Source: Streptomyces tailanensis
Lineage (GTDB): Bacteria > Actinomycetota > Actinomycetes > Streptomycetales > Streptomycetaceae
DNA: 64,000 bases
NCBI RefSeq assembly: GCF_008386495.1
Contig: NZ_VTHJ01000019.1
Span: 74,597 to 138,596 of the forward strand
Reading direction: 5' to 3'
The notes under the pieces are model-generated. The model had not been told where the DNA came from. It ran no database searches and saw nothing but the letters and a program-made list of their open reading frames with translations. Of the stretch, positions 35,834 to 45,285 are shown piece after piece. Both the position numbers and the translations under genes were made by a program. Positions within the stretch are counted from its first letter, which is position 1. The number at the start of each line of letters is the position of its first letter.

Positions 35834-36715
35834 TCACGTCGTCCGTGGCTCGGTCAGCTCCCGTACCAGTGCCGCCGCCGCGCCGCTCGGCGTGCCGCCG
35901 TACACGAGTTCCGTACGGTGCACGAGGCGCGGCTCGACAAGGGGGACGGCGACCGCTCCGGGAACGTGGGCGGCGAAACCGCGGGGCAGGACGGTCAGTC
36001 CGTGTCCGGCGGCGGCGAGCGTCGTGAGGGTGCGCAGGTCGGTGCCCTCGTAGCGGAGAGCGGTACGGACGCCGCCGGTGCCGCTCGTGGTGCGGAGCCG
36101 ATCCAGCGGGAGGCCCGCGCCGGGGGCGTCGAGCCAGCGGGCGTCGACGAGGTCGGCGAGGCGGAGCCCGGGGCGACGGGCGAGCGGGTGGGTGGCGGGG
36201 AGGAGCACACAGACGGGTTCCTCGCCGATGCCACGGGTGGTCAGGGGTGCCACGTCGGGGAGCCGGAGGGGATCGCTGGGGGCGGCGAGTCCGTCGACGA
36301 GGCCGAGGTCCGCGGTGCCTGTGGCGACGGCCGCCGGGATCTCGTCGCGGGCGAGGATCCGCAGGGTGACGCCGGCGGCGGGCAGCGCGGCGATCGTACG
36401 GGGGCCGAGCGCCGTCGGGGTCACCGCGAGGGTCAGCCCGTGCTCGGGTGCGGCCGCCATCCGTACGACGTCGGCACGGGCCGCGTCGAGGCGCAGCAGC
36501 AGGGGCCCGGCGTGTTCGAGCAGCCGCTCGCCGACGGCCGTGGGGACGACCGGGCGGCGGGTCAGCAGCGGGGCGCCGAGATCCTGTTCGAGCGCGGCGA
36601 TGTGCTGGGACACCGCGGACTGGGTGTAGCCCAGCTCGCGCGCGGCCTCGGAGAAGGAGGCGAGGCGGGCCACAGTGACGTACGTACGCAGCAGATGCGG
36701 ATCCATGGCGCCCAT
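35834..36715 (-). CDS. LysR-family transcriptional regulator
   Basis: A 293-residue LysR regulator. The winged helix is DPHLLRTYVTVARLASFSEA, AARELGYTQSAVSQHIAALE, DLGAPLLTRR. The effector domain follows, with LTLAVTPTALGPRTIAALP. The ATG at 36715 has GGAG 9 bp upstream and is chosen over 36739. It is divergent from the amidotransferase-like gene at 36793, the classic LysR-target arrangement, so it likely controls that gene from the 77-bp gap, which contains TTATCGAGAATCCATAA. Confidence 0.92.
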   Translation of the reverse strand: MGAMDPHLLRTYVTVARLASFSEAARELGYTQSAVSQHIAALEQDLGAPLLTRRPVVPTAVGERLLEHAGPLLLRLDAARADVVRMAAAPEHGLTLAVTPTALGPRTIAALPAAGVTLRILARDEIPAAVATGTADLGLVDGLAAPSDPLRLPDVAPLTTRGIGEEPVCVLLPATHPLARRPGLRLADLVDARWLDAPGAGLPLDRLRTTSGTGGVRTALRYEGTDLRTLTTLAAAGHGLTVLPRGFAAHVPGAVAVPLVEPRLVHRTELVYGGTPSGAAAALVRELTEPRTT

Positions 36716-36792
36716 GATCGCGCACTCCATCAGCATCACTTATCGAGAATCCATAAATCATCGTTGGACGTGATCGCGGGTCCGAGCCCAGG

Positions 36793-37551
36793 ATGACGGA
36801 CATGACGAACAACGCGGCACAACCCGCCTCCCGCACCGCCCGGCTCGCCCTGGTCGGCGACCGCTCCCCCGACGTCGTGTCCCACACCCGGATCCCGCGT
36901 TTCCTGGACTCTCTCGCGGAGCGTGACCGGCTCGTCCTCGACGCCTACTGGATCCACTCCGAGGACGCCGCGGCGGACGCGGAAGCCGTGCGCGGTTTCG
37001 ACGCGGTGTGGGTGGTGCCGGGCAGCCCGTACCGCAGCGAGGCCGGTGTCCTCTCCGCGATCCGCACCGCCCGTGAGCGGGGCATCCCGTTCCTCGGCAC
37101 GTGCGGCGGCTTCCAGCACGCGCTGCTGGAGTACGCCCGCGGCGTGTGCGGTCTCACCCAGGTCGCGCATGCCGAGAACGACCCCGACGCCGAGGACTTC
37201 CTCATCGAGCCGCTCGCCTGCTCCCTGGCCGGCCACGAGGCGACGGTCCATGTCGAGTCCGGCTCGCTCGCCCAGTCCGTGCTGGGCGCCGAGCGGTCGG
37301 TCGAGCGGTACTCCTGCCACTACGGCCCGTCCCGCCACCTCGACACCCTGCGGGCGCACGGCCTGCGGTTCTCCGGGCACGACGAGGGCGGGCAGGTACG
37401 GATCGCCGAACTGCCCGGCCATCCCTTCTTCCTCGCGACTCTCTTCCAGCCCGAGCTCTCCGGCGACGGCAGCCGCCCGCACCCGTTCGTCCGGGCACTC
37501 GCCCGGGCCGCGGTCGAGCACGCGGCCCGGGCGGCACGTCAGCCGGCGTGA
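36793..37551 (+). CDS. Class I glutamine amidotransferase-like protein (CTP-synthase C-terminal type)
   Basis: A 252-residue protein like the glutaminase half of CTP synthase. The nucleophile elbow is FLGTCGGFQHALLEY with Cys104. The downstream motif that should be FHPE reads LFQPEL, with Gln219 in place of the catalytic His. HPFFLATLFQPEL otherwise aligns well. A stand-alone CTP-synthase-related family with this arrangement is known and its function is unclear. A second ATG at 36802 has a better-spaced AGGA. It is divergent from the LysR gene. Confidence 0.85.
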   Translation: MTDMTNNAAQPASRTARLALVGDRSPDVVSHTRIPRFLDSLAERDRLVLDAYWIHSEDAAADAEAVRGFDAVWVVPGSPYRSEAGVLSAIRTARERGIPFLGTCGGFQHALLEYARGVCGLTQVAHAENDPDAEDFLIEPLACSLAGHEATVHVESGSLAQSVLGAERSVERYSCHYGPSRHLDTLRAHGLRFSGHDEGGQVRIAELPGHPFFLATLFQPELSGDGSRPHPFVRALARAAVEHAARAARQPA

Positions 37552-37564
37552 CCGGCGCCGTACG

Positions 37565-39772
37565 TCAGCCGGTGTGAACCGGCGCGAACGGCAGGGCCGG
37601 GGGGAGGTCCGGGACGAAGCCGTGGGCGCGGCGGGCCAGGAAGTCGGGCTTGTAGCGGTCGACCCGGCGGTGCCAGTTCAGGATGCCGGCCATCCAGTTC
37701 TGCAGGTCGGTCACATAGCCGGCCATGATCTCGCGCGCTTCGTCGGACAGCTCGAAGTCGTCGTAGACGACGGGGAGTTCATGGGCGACGACGTGCTCGA
37801 ACTGCCGCATGCGCTGGGTCATCAGGTCGTGGACCACATAGAGCGCGGCCGGGTAGTCGCAGCCGAAGAAGTTCTGCACGACGAGGATCGCGTTGTGGAC
37901 CTCGCCCTCGTACTCGATCTCCTTCTGGTACGAGAAGACGTCGTTGATGAGGCACGCGTAGTCGATGGCGGCGTTCTCCAGTGAGCGCACGGGGCCGCTG
38001 CGGTAGACCTCGGGCGGGATCTGCGGGCCGTGGCCCATCCGGCACATGCTCAGGGTGAGGTCGGAGCCGAAGGTGGCGCGGCGCATCTCCAGGTAGTCGA
38101 CCGGGTCGGGGACGCGGTGATGGAGCTGGTTCATCACCTCCCACACCCAGCTCTCGGTCATCTTGTCGACGGACGCCTTCAGCGTGCGTCGTTCGTCGGG
38201 GGTCATCCGCGCCGTCGTCAGTGCCCAGAGGTCGATGAGTCCCCGTTCCATCCCGTTGACCGGAACGGGGATCGCCTCGCCCTCGACGGGCATGCAGTCC
38301 GACAGCCGGGCCGTGGTCAGGCGTGCGGCCGCGAGGTCACGGCGTTGGCCGAAGACGAGGGGGTAGTAGTCGTCGCCGTAGGTGCCCCAGGCCAGCCAGC
38401 GCGAACTCAGGTCGAGCGCCTCGGGGGTCGCGTCCGGGTCGAGGCCTGCGGAGCAGAGCGGGAGGTCAGCGGCGGCGAGTTTCTCCTCGTCCCAGACTCC
38501 CTCGCTCAGCATGCCCATCGCGTGCACCCAGCCGACGAGGCGGTCGCGGGCGCCGTCCAGGTGTGGGGAGAGTTCCACCTGGAAGGGCATGTAGAAGTCG
38601 GGCAGCAGGGACGGTCCGACCTTCTGGTACGGCACATGACTGTGGGCGCGCAGTCGCTCCGCGGCGGCCGACGCGAGCAGCGCGCCCATGTCGGCGGCGG
38701 ACGTACCGAACCCGGCCCGGCTGACGAGCGCGGGGCCGGACAGCACCGCGCCGCCGAGGTCGAGCGGGCCGCGTGAGCCCGCCGCGCCCTTGTTCATGTA
38801 GCGGCTGGACCGCATGTGCCACTCATGGCCGCCGGACTGCCAGTCCTGCAGCCCCTTCGTGTACGCCGCTACGGCCGCGACCTCGGCCGGGGAGAGACCC
38901 TTCTCCAGGGCCAGCGCGGGCACTTCGGTGAGCGCGGTGTGCTCGAACTGGTGCAGACGGGAGGTGAGGATGTCATTGACCGTCTCTGCCGCCCGCTGCG
39001 TGCCGCAGTCGAAAAAGGTCTCCAGGACGAGTACGCCATTGCTGTTCTCTCCCTCGTCCTCGACCTCCCGCTGGTACGAGAACAGGTCGTTGCGCAGGTG
39101 GACGGCGTCGGAGAACGTCTCCATCAGGACCCGCAGGGGCCTCGACTCCGCGATGGACACCGGGACTTCGGCGGTCGCGTACTCGACGAGACCGGCGGAC
39201 CAGGGGGCGCCGCCGACCTTACGGCGCATCTCGATGTACTCGACCGGGTTCGCGATCCTCCCCTCGTTCATGTTGGACAGCTCCCACATCGACTCGTTCA
39301 GCAGATGCTCCGTCGCCACGGCGAAGCGGCGGCGCCAGTCCATCGACATCGAGGGCACCGTGCGCGCCCAGAGGTCGGCGAGGCCCGCCTCCACCGGGTT
39401 CCGCGGCTCCGGTACGGGGGCGTTGAGGTCCAGCGGCATGAAGAGCGGGAGCCGGTCCAGGTGGGCCTTGCCGCCGGGGCGGTCCTGGGAGCGTTTGAAC
39501 AGTTCCAGGAAGTGGTCGTCGAAGAAGAAGACCCACACGTACCAGTCCGTGATGAGGGAGAGTGCGGGGCCGTCGCAGTCGGGGTGGGTGTACGCGCACA
39601 GGAGGCCGTAGTCGTGGGCGTCCAGGTCCTCCTGGTCCCATACGCCGGAGCCCTCCAGCATGCCCATCTGCCTTGCCCAGTGGGTGGAGTGGGTTCGGGC
39701 CTCTTCCAGGTGGGGGTTCAGGCGGGCGGGGTATGGCATGTAGAAGTGGGGAAGGATGAACGGCTGTGTCAT
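37565..39772 (-). CDS. geoA: Germacradienol/geosmin synthase
   Basis: A 735-residue bifunctional sesquiterpene synthase with two terpene-synthase domains. The N-terminal domain (1-340) has the Mg-binding DDHFLE motif (85-90) and NDLFSYQREVEDEGE; it converts farnesyl diphosphate to germacradienol. The linker contains SSRYMNKGAAG. The C-terminal domain (about 375-735) has the modified motif TYGDDYYPLVFG and INDVFSYQKEIEYEGE; it yields geosmin. The start FILPHFYMPYPARLNPHLE is diagnostic. It appears monocistronic, convergent with the amidotransferase-like gene. Confidence 0.98.
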   Translation of the reverse strand: MTQPFILPHFYMPYPARLNPHLEEARTHSTHWARQMGMLEGSGVWDQEDLDAHDYGLLCAYTHPDCDGPALSLITDWYVWVFFFDDHFLELFKRSQDRPGGKAHLDRLPLFMPLDLNAPVPEPRNPVEAGLADLWARTVPSMSMDWRRRFAVATEHLLNESMWELSNMNEGRIANPVEYIEMRRKVGGAPWSAGLVEYATAEVPVSIAESRPLRVLMETFSDAVHLRNDLFSYQREVEDEGENSNGVLVLETFFDCGTQRAAETVNDILTSRLHQFEHTALTEVPALALEKGLSPAEVAAVAAYTKGLQDWQSGGHEWHMRSSRYMNKGAAGSRGPLDLGGAVLSGPALVSRAGFGTSAADMGALLASAAAERLRAHSHVPYQKVGPSLLPDFYMPFQVELSPHLDGARDRLVGWVHAMGMLSEGVWDEEKLAAADLPLCSAGLDPDATPEALDLSSRWLAWGTYGDDYYPLVFGQRRDLAAARLTTARLSDCMPVEGEAIPVPVNGMERGLIDLWALTTARMTPDERRTLKASVDKMTESWVWEVMNQLHHRVPDPVDYLEMRRATFGSDLTLSMCRMGHGPQIPPEVYRSGPVRSLENAAIDYACLINDVFSYQKEIEYEGEVHNAILVVQNFFGCDYPAALYVVHDLMTQRMRQFEHVVAHELPVVYDDFELSDEAREIMAGYVTDLQNWMAGILNWHRRVDRYKPDFLARRAHGFVPDLPPALPFAPVHTG

Positions 39773-39884
39773 GGGCGGGCCCTACCCGGCGCCTGCGGCG
39801 GGCATCCGGGGGGCGGTACGTGATCACACCATCGCGTGAATTCGGGGCTTTTCTCGCCCCCGCCGCCCCTAGCCCTCCCATCCC

Positions 39885-40015
39885 CAGGGGCTGCGCCCCT
39901 TCGACCCCACTGCGCATGAGAGCTCGATCCGGTCGGGTCGTTGGCGGGTGCGGGTTCTGTGTGGTTGCTCGCGCAGTTCCCCGCCCCCTTAAAGGGGCGC
40001 GGCCAGGGCCTCGGA
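39885..40015. repeat. Dispersed GC-rich intergenic repeat, copy 2 (diverged)
   Basis: Contains AGGGGCTGCGCCCCT and TGCGGGTTCTGTGTGG, then CGCAGTTCCCCGCCCCCTT and AAAGGGGCG. The last part is a hairpin around TTAA that includes the TAA stop of the PBP-like gene. It shares the TGCGGGT-TGTGG-CGCGC pattern with the copies at 11480 and 48723. It probably doubles as a terminator. Confidence 0.5.
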
Positions 40016-41161
40016 CATTGCCTTTGTTGCCCGTTCCGCCGCTTCGGCGTTCGGGCCCGTTACTCGGGCGACCAGCGCGACGGGGTCGCCCTGGGTGGTG
40101 GTGGCGTAGGCGAGAGACCATGACGAACCGGTGTCGGTCGGGGCCCACTCCCTCTTGTCGCGTACGGACGGGAGCAGTTCGTTCGCCGTGGCCTCCGAGA
40201 CGCTCCGCCCGATCGACAGGTCCCTTGTGCCCGTCATACCCGGCCCCACCACCTCGCCTCGGTCGGCGAGGGACGCCGTCACCATGGCCAGTTGGAGCGG
40301 GGTGACGGTGATGTTCCCGTCCCGGTAACTGTCGTAGGTGCTCTCCGCGACACGCAGCGGGACATACAGTTTGTCGTCGTTGAAGCCGAACTTCTCGGCG
40401 GCCTCCCGCAGTTTCGTCTCGCCGAGATCGTCGGCCATCTTCGCGAAGACCGCCTCACAGGAGCGGGCGAGCGCCTGTCGTACGGTCGCGTTCGCGCACT
40501 CGCCCGTGCCGCCGGTCGTGGGCTCCTCGGCCGTGTCGTACAGGCCGTTCTCCAGGGCCGCGGCGGCGATCACGATGTGGAAGGCCTCACCGGGGGCGGT
40601 GGCCTCCCGGAGCGGGCGGTTGAACATCGGTTCGTCCGGGTCGTCGTTCGCCTTCTTCCAGGCCTCCTGGTCCTTCGGAGTGTTGCCGGCGAAGGCCGTC
40701 GGGTCGTACGAGGGTGTGCTCACGACGGCGAGCAGGTCGCCGGTCTCCGCGTTGAGCGCGATGGCCGCCCCGCGCTCTCCGCCGAGTTCCGCGAAGGCGG
40801 CCTCCTGCACCGCCGGGTCGATGGTCGTCTCGACGTCCTCGCCCTTGCTGTACTTCAGGGAGTCCTCGTAGATGCTCTCCAGCCCGGTGGTGCCGAACAT
40901 AAGCGCACGGTAGCCCGTGACGGGCGCGTACAACTCGCCGTCCGTGTAGGTGCGTTGGTAGGGGACCTTCGTGGTCCCGCTCTCCTTCGACCCCGTGACC
41001 GGCTCGCCGGCGACGAGGATGTCGCCGTATCCGCCAGAGGTGCCGACACGCGAACTCGTTGTCTCTTCCCGCGCGTTGGGCGCGTCTGCGTCTCCGGTGC
41101 AGCCGGTGAGCAGCGCGAGGAGTCCGGGCACGGCAAGGGGACGTCTCATGATCGACCGCAT
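39989..41161 (-). CDS. Penicillin-binding-protein-like lipoprotein with lost active site
   Basis: A 390-residue lipoprotein (LALLTGCTGDA, lipobox Cys21) with the fold signatures of class B PBP transpeptidases: GYRALMFGTTGLES, TTIDPAVQEAAF, AIALNAETGDLLAVVSTPSY and ITVTPLQLAMVTASLADRG. The SxxK tetrad should follow PG, but the sequence is TAPGEAFHIVIAAA, giving Glu191 and His194. The SxN motif reads SCEAVF, and no KTG is visible near the end (PTDTGSSWSLAYA). It is therefore probably a non-catalytic homologue. It may be a decoy, a sensor, or a scaffold at the cell surface. Confidence 0.85.
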   Translation of the reverse strand: MRSIMRRPLAVPGLLALLTGCTGDADAPNAREETTSSRVGTSGGYGDILVAGEPVTGSKESGTTKVPYQRTYTDGELYAPVTGYRALMFGTTGLESIYEDSLKYSKGEDVETTIDPAVQEAAFAELGGERGAAIALNAETGDLLAVVSTPSYDPTAFAGNTPKDQEAWKKANDDPDEPMFNRPLREATAPGEAFHIVIAAAALENGLYDTAEEPTTGGTGECANATVRQALARSCEAVFAKMADDLGETKLREAAEKFGFNDDKLYVPLRVAESTYDSYRDGNITVTPLQLAMVTASLADRGEVVGPGMTGTRDLSIGRSVSEATANELLPSVRDKREWAPTDTGSSWSLAYATTTQGDPVALVARVTGPNAEAAERATKAMSEALAAPL

Positions 41162-41187
41162 GCCCACACTCTAGAGAAAGACCTTCG

Positions 41188-42345
41188 TCAGATCCTGACC
41201 TGAATCAACGCCCGCGTCCCGCTCGTACGCCATCGCCGTCCCTCCGCCGTCACCAGCGCGGCCTCCGTCTCCGCGTCCAGGCCCGCGATCACGTCGGACT
41301 TGAGGGTGCGCAGAGCGGCCACCGGTCCGGGGAAGTACGCGGTGACCGAGGCGAAGGAGGTGGTGGGCGGCCAGAGGTGGTCGCCCACCAGGCGGCGGTA
41401 GTTGAGGTCGCCCTTCATCAGGGTCAGGTCGGCGGAGGCGAACTCGTCGCGCAGGTCGGCCGGCATGTCCGTGTACGGCAGCGGGGCGCAGGAGAAGGGG
41501 TGGGCGCGGAGGATGAGGCGGCCGTCCGACAGGGCCGACCACAGGCGTTGCCCGGCGGGGGTCTTCGCGGCGACCAGGTGGCGTACGGCGTCGAGGGTGT
41601 CGGCGGTGGTGGCGTCGGAGACGAAGTACGGGTACGGCTTCAGGTGCAGTACGGCGCGGTCGAAGTGGCCGTGGGCGAGGAGGTGGTCGATGAGGAGGAG
41701 GTCGGGGATCAGTTCGCGGCCCGCGTTGTCGGCGACCAGGCAGAGCACGCCCCCGCCCGAGCCGCCCGACAGCAGGGCCGACAGCAGCGACTCGCTGTCG
41801 TCCGCCACGAGTTGGGAGTCGGCGGCCATGTTCTCTTCGGCGGTCTGGATGCGGAAGCCCAGGTCCGCGCGGTTGCCCCAGAGGGAGCCGTGGAGGAGGG
41901 CCTTGAGCTGGTCGGGGAGGGGGTGTTCGGTGAGGGTGTCGAGGGCGGTGAGTTCCGCGGCGGCCTCGGGGGTGTCGAGTTCGGCGAGTTTGAAGGGGCG
42001 GAACGGGTCGGTGCCCTGCCAGGGGCCGGGGGCGAAGTAGTCGACGGCGTGGAGGAGTTGGCGGTAGAAGCAGCTCTCGGCGGCGAGGAAGGGCAGGGAG
42101 AACCAGGAGCGGCCGGCGTAGCGGCGTACGTTCCAGGTGTCCCACCACGCGTCGTCGGCCGGGGGTTCGACGACGCCTTCGAGCGTGTTCTTCAGCAACT
42201 CGTCGAGTGCGCGGCGCTGCTGGGGGCCGTAGGGGGTGGCGTCCTGGACCTTGCGGATGAGGGCGGGGTGCCGTTCGGCGAGGACGCTGTGCGGGAAGGA
42301 GGCCGGGTCGTCGCTGCGGATGACGGGGGCGGGGGCGTCAGACAC
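41188..42345 (-). CDS. ARMT1-like damage-control phosphatase (DUF89)
   Basis: A 385-residue protein of the DUF89 family. The metal/phosphate motif is LVADNAGRELIPDLLLIDHL (Asp-Asn plus the GREL turn), with further conserved LHLKPYPYFVSDATT and LTLMKGDLNYRRLVGD (second Asp, Lys). N-terminal WFSLPFLAAESCFYRQLLHA is also family-typical. These metal-dependent phosphatases hydrolyse damaged sugar phosphates. The ATG overlaps the upstream zinc-ribbon gene by 8 bp. Confidence 0.9.
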   Translation of the reverse strand: MSDAPAPVIRSDDPASFPHSVLAERHPALIRKVQDATPYGPQQRRALDELLKNTLEGVVEPPADDAWWDTWNVRRYAGRSWFSLPFLAAESCFYRQLLHAVDYFAPGPWQGTDPFRPFKLAELDTPEAAAELTALDTLTEHPLPDQLKALLHGSLWGNRADLGFRIQTAEENMAADSQLVADDSESLLSALLSGGSGGGVLCLVADNAGRELIPDLLLIDHLLAHGHFDRAVLHLKPYPYFVSDATTADTLDAVRHLVAAKTPAGQRLWSALSDGRLILRAHPFSCAPLPYTDMPADLRDEFASADLTLMKGDLNYRRLVGDHLWPPTTSFASVTAYFPGPVAALRTLKSDVIAGLDAETEAALVTAEGRRWRTSGTRALIQVRI

Positions 42346-42925
42346 CGGGAGTTCCTCCTGCGCCGGCGGGCGGCAGGGAGACGTCCTTGGCCTTCTTGTC
42401 GAGCAGCTTGTCGTAGCCGGCCTCGGTCCACACGTACTTCTTGAACTGCTCCGGCGTCAGCGGACCCTGCCACGGGCTGCCGCCGGGGTAGAACACCGAC
42501 CCGCACGAGGAGCAGTGGTGCGCGGGGCGCCAGAGCCGTTCGGCGCGTTCCTTGCCTGCCGCGACGAGCTTCCGTTCGCGCCGCTCGCCGTTGACCACCG
42601 CGATCGTGCCGATGAACAGCAGCAGGGCGAGGAGCGAACCACCGATCGTGTAGAGCGGTTTGTCGTTCTGGACGCCGCTGTAGGCGAGGCCGACGCCGAT
42701 ACCGGTGAGGACCGTGCCTTCGAGGAAGTGCGTCACGCTGTCGGAACGTCCGTGCGCACCCGGGGTCTTGAGCAGCCGGTCGGTGAGTCCGCTCCGCCGG
42801 GACTCCGGGTCGGCGCAGGTCTCGGGCACCGTACGCACCGACGAGCCCGTGCCGCCGCAGCCCGGGCACACCACCGCGACCGGCCCCGGCGTCCCGTCGG
42901 TCCACTGGGTCTTCTCTGTCGACAT
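42338..42925 (-). CDS. Zinc-ribbon membrane protein of unknown function
   Basis: A 195-residue protein. CPGCGGTG near residue 20 and CSSCGSVFYPGG near 137 are two zinc-knuckle pairs. Between them are two hydrophobic helices (FLEGTVLTGIGVGLAYSG and TIGGSLLALLLFIGTIAVV). The layout suggests a membrane protein with both zinc-binding ends in the cytoplasm. It overlaps the ARMT1-like gene by 8 bp and is probably its operon partner. ATG 42925 is used; 42931 is possible. No function is known. Confidence 0.75.
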   Translation of the reverse strand: MSTEKTQWTDGTPGPVAVVCPGCGGTGSSVRTVPETCADPESRRSGLTDRLLKTPGAHGRSDSVTHFLEGTVLTGIGVGLAYSGVQNDKPLYTIGGSLLALLLFIGTIAVVNGERRERKLVAAGKERAERLWRPAHHCSSCGSVFYPGGSPWQGPLTPEQFKKYVWTEAGYDKLLDKKAKDVSLPPAGAGGTPGV

Positions 42926-43006
42926 ACGCATACGCTAACGGCCGGCCGATGCCCGCTCGCATCGGCCGGCCGCCAGCAGTGGGGGGTGGCGGTCAGAGCA
43001 ACTGAC

Positions 43007-44854
43007 TCAGAAGGTCAGCTTCCAGCTGTTGAGGCGGCCGGTGTCCGCCGAGGCCACGTCCTGGACACGCAGCTTCCAGGTGCCGTTCGCGGTCTCGCTC
43101 GACGCGTTCACCGAGTAGGTGGTGTTCACGTTGTCGGCGGAGTCCGAGGTGCTGGAGGCCTTGAGACGGTAGGTCGAGCCGTCGGGGGCCACCAGGTCCA
43201 GGACCAGGTCACCGCGGTAGGTGTGGGTGATGTCCACGCCGACCTGGAGGGTCGACGGGGCGTTGCCGGTGCGGCCGGTGACGGCGATCGAGGACTCGAT
43301 CGCGGAGCCGTTGTCCGGGATGGAGACGGCCGTGGTGTTGGTGAAGGTGGTACCCCCCGTGGAGCCGCCGGAGCCCCCGGTCACCGCCTGCACCGTCTTG
43401 GCCGCGTCGGCGAGGCCGGCGCCGCAGCCGCCCGAGCACGTACCCGGCAGAGCACGCGAGTTGGCCTTGATCGCGGACTCGATCTGGGCCGGGGTCAGCG
43501 CGGAGCTCGCCGACTCCAGCAGCGCGGCGAGGCCCGCGATGTGCGGGGCGGCCATGCTGGTGCCCTCGTAGTAGTCGTACGTCTCGCCGCTCGGGCCGGC
43601 GGTGCCGGTGTTCAGCGTGGACAGGATGCCGCCCGACTGAGTGGTGCGGGTGTCGCCGCCGGGGGCCGCGATGTCGACGACCGAGCCGAAGTTGGAGTAG
43701 TACGAGCGGGAGCCGGCGCGGTTGGTGGCCGCCACCGAGATCACGTTGCTGCAGCTGGCCGGCGAGTAGTTGGCCGCGTTGGCGTTGCTGTTGCCCGCCG
43801 CGACGACGACCGTGGTGCCGCGGTTCACGGCGGCGTTGATCGCGGTCTGCGTCGCGGTGGTGCAGGCACCGCCACCGCCGAGGCTCATGTTGATGACCTT
43901 GGCGACGTTGGTGTTGGCGGGGACACCGGAGACGGTGCCGCCGGACGCCCAGGTGATGGCGTCGATGATGTCGGAGTCGTAGCCGCCGCACTTGCCGAGC
44001 ACACGCAGCGGGGAGACCTTGGCGCCGTAGGCGATACCGGCGATGCCCTTGCTGTTGTTGGTGGCGGCGGCGATGGTGCCGGCGACGTGCGTGCCGTGCC
44101 AGGAGGAGGGCTGGGCCTGCCAGCCGACGCCGCACTCCCCGTTCACGGTCCAGTCGCCCGTGTCGGCCGGGTTGCTGTCCCGGCCGTTGCCGTCGTTGGC
44201 GACGGTGGCGTCCGAGATGAAGTCGTAGCCGCCGACGATGTTCGCGGCGAGGTCCGAGTGGGTGACGTAACCGGTGTCGATGACGGCGACCGTCACACCG
44301 GAGCCGGTCACCTTGTCCCAGGCGCCCGGCACGTTCATGCCCGCGGTGGACTCGAAGAGGTCCCACTGCTTGCTGTACTCGGTGTCGTTCGGCGTGGCCA
44401 GCGGCTTGTTCAGGCGGTCCGGTACGACGTAGGCGACCTGCGGGTCGGCCTGGTACTCGGAGATGACGTCGGCGACGTCCGTCTTGGTGAGGTTCTCGCC
44501 CAGGTCGACCAGGGCGGCACCGCTGCCGAGGCGGCGCTGGAAGTCGAGGGTCTCGCCGGCTTCCTTGCCCTTGGCCGCGGCGTCTGCGTCGGCGGCCTTG
44601 TTCGACTTGGCCTCGGCGGCACCGGACTTGTAGCCGACGATCAGGCGCTCGGCGACCGTGCCGGGAGCGGCCTCGGTGGCACCGGCGACGGCGGGCGCGG
44701 TGTCGGCCTTGGCGGACGGGGCCTGGGCGACGGCGACCGAGGAGGTCATGCCGGCCACCAGGGCGACGGAGACCGCGGCGACGGATATGAGCTTCCGTCC
44801 GGCGGTGCGGGGGGTGGAGGTACGCAAGGTCTTCACCTTTCGTGGCCTGCTCAT
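43007..44854 (-). CDS. Secreted subtilisin-like protease with P-domain
   Basis: 615 residues. A long signal peptide (KLISVAAVSVALVAGMTSSV) is followed by a propeptide of the I9 type (about 60-150). The S8 catalytic triad is Asp193 in AVIDTGYVTHSD, His252 in HGTHVAGT and Ser432 in GTSMAAPHIAG, with the oxyanion Asn354 in AAGNSNAN. A P/homoB domain occupies about 500-615 (SIPDNGSAIESSIAVTG, ITHTYRGDLVLDLVAPDGST). It should be a secreted, self-processed endoprotease. Two cysteine-bearing segments (GECGVGW, CSGGCG) suggest disulfides. The upstream gap holds a short inverted repeat. Confidence 0.95.
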   Translation of the reverse strand: MSRPRKVKTLRTSTPRTAGRKLISVAAVSVALVAGMTSSVAVAQAPSAKADTAPAVAGATEAAPGTVAERLIVGYKSGAAEAKSNKAADADAAAKGKEAGETLDFQRRLGSGAALVDLGENLTKTDVADVISEYQADPQVAYVVPDRLNKPLATPNDTEYSKQWDLFESTAGMNVPGAWDKVTGSGVTVAVIDTGYVTHSDLAANIVGGYDFISDATVANDGNGRDSNPADTGDWTVNGECGVGWQAQPSSWHGTHVAGTIAAATNNSKGIAGIAYGAKVSPLRVLGKCGGYDSDIIDAITWASGGTVSGVPANTNVAKVINMSLGGGGACTTATQTAINAAVNRGTTVVVAAGNSNANAANYSPASCSNVISVAATNRAGSRSYYSNFGSVVDIAAPGGDTRTTQSGGILSTLNTGTAGPSGETYDYYEGTSMAAPHIAGLAALLESASSALTPAQIESAIKANSRALPGTCSGGCGAGLADAAKTVQAVTGGSGGSTGGTTFTNTTAVSIPDNGSAIESSIAVTGRTGNAPSTLQVGVDITHTYRGDLVLDLVAPDGSTYRLKASSTSDSADNVNTTYSVNASSETANGTWKLRVQDVASADTGRLNSWKLTF

Positions 44855-45285
44855 GTCAGGGGAGGAGCGGCGGTGAAACGCTTCTTCATCGAAGCGGCGG
44901 GGGGTCCAGAAAGGGTTGGCGCAAAGGCCGGCCAGGCGCGAGCTGTTGATCAGGGGTTACCTGTGGTTCAGCTGTGCGAGCACATTAGGCAAAGCACTGG
45001 TCACGGGGATACGGGGAAAACCCTCGACCCCTTCGGGAACTCCCCTATCCCGTACGGCAGTCGGGCCCTGATGTCGCGCTTCGGCGGTTTTGTCGACGCT
45101 TTGCCGATGCCTTGCCGCCGCACCGGGAGTGGCCGGATTCGACCGGTCGAACGGCGGCACGGATCGCGGCACGGATCGCGGCACGTACCACGCCACGGAC
45201 CTTTGAACGCGGCGCTCCCGGGTCCCGTACGACACGGTGGACCGCCAGGCCCTCACCCCAGCCCCTCGCCCCAGCCCTCATCCCC
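44855..45285. other. 431-bp divergent intergenic region (subtilase / LPMO)
   Basis: The region holds both promoters. CGCTTCTTCATCGAAGCG at 44879-44896 is a 6+6 inverted repeat 25 bp upstream of the subtilase start and could be an operator. Nearer the LPMO gene is a run of GCACGGATCGCG repeats at about 45158-45190. No RNA gene or small ORF with support was seen. Confidence 0.4.

Noticed and set aside
37565..39772. Larger terpene biosynthetic cluster around geoA
   Set aside because: Neighbouring genes are unrelated, and geosmin synthase works alone on farnesyl diphosphate.
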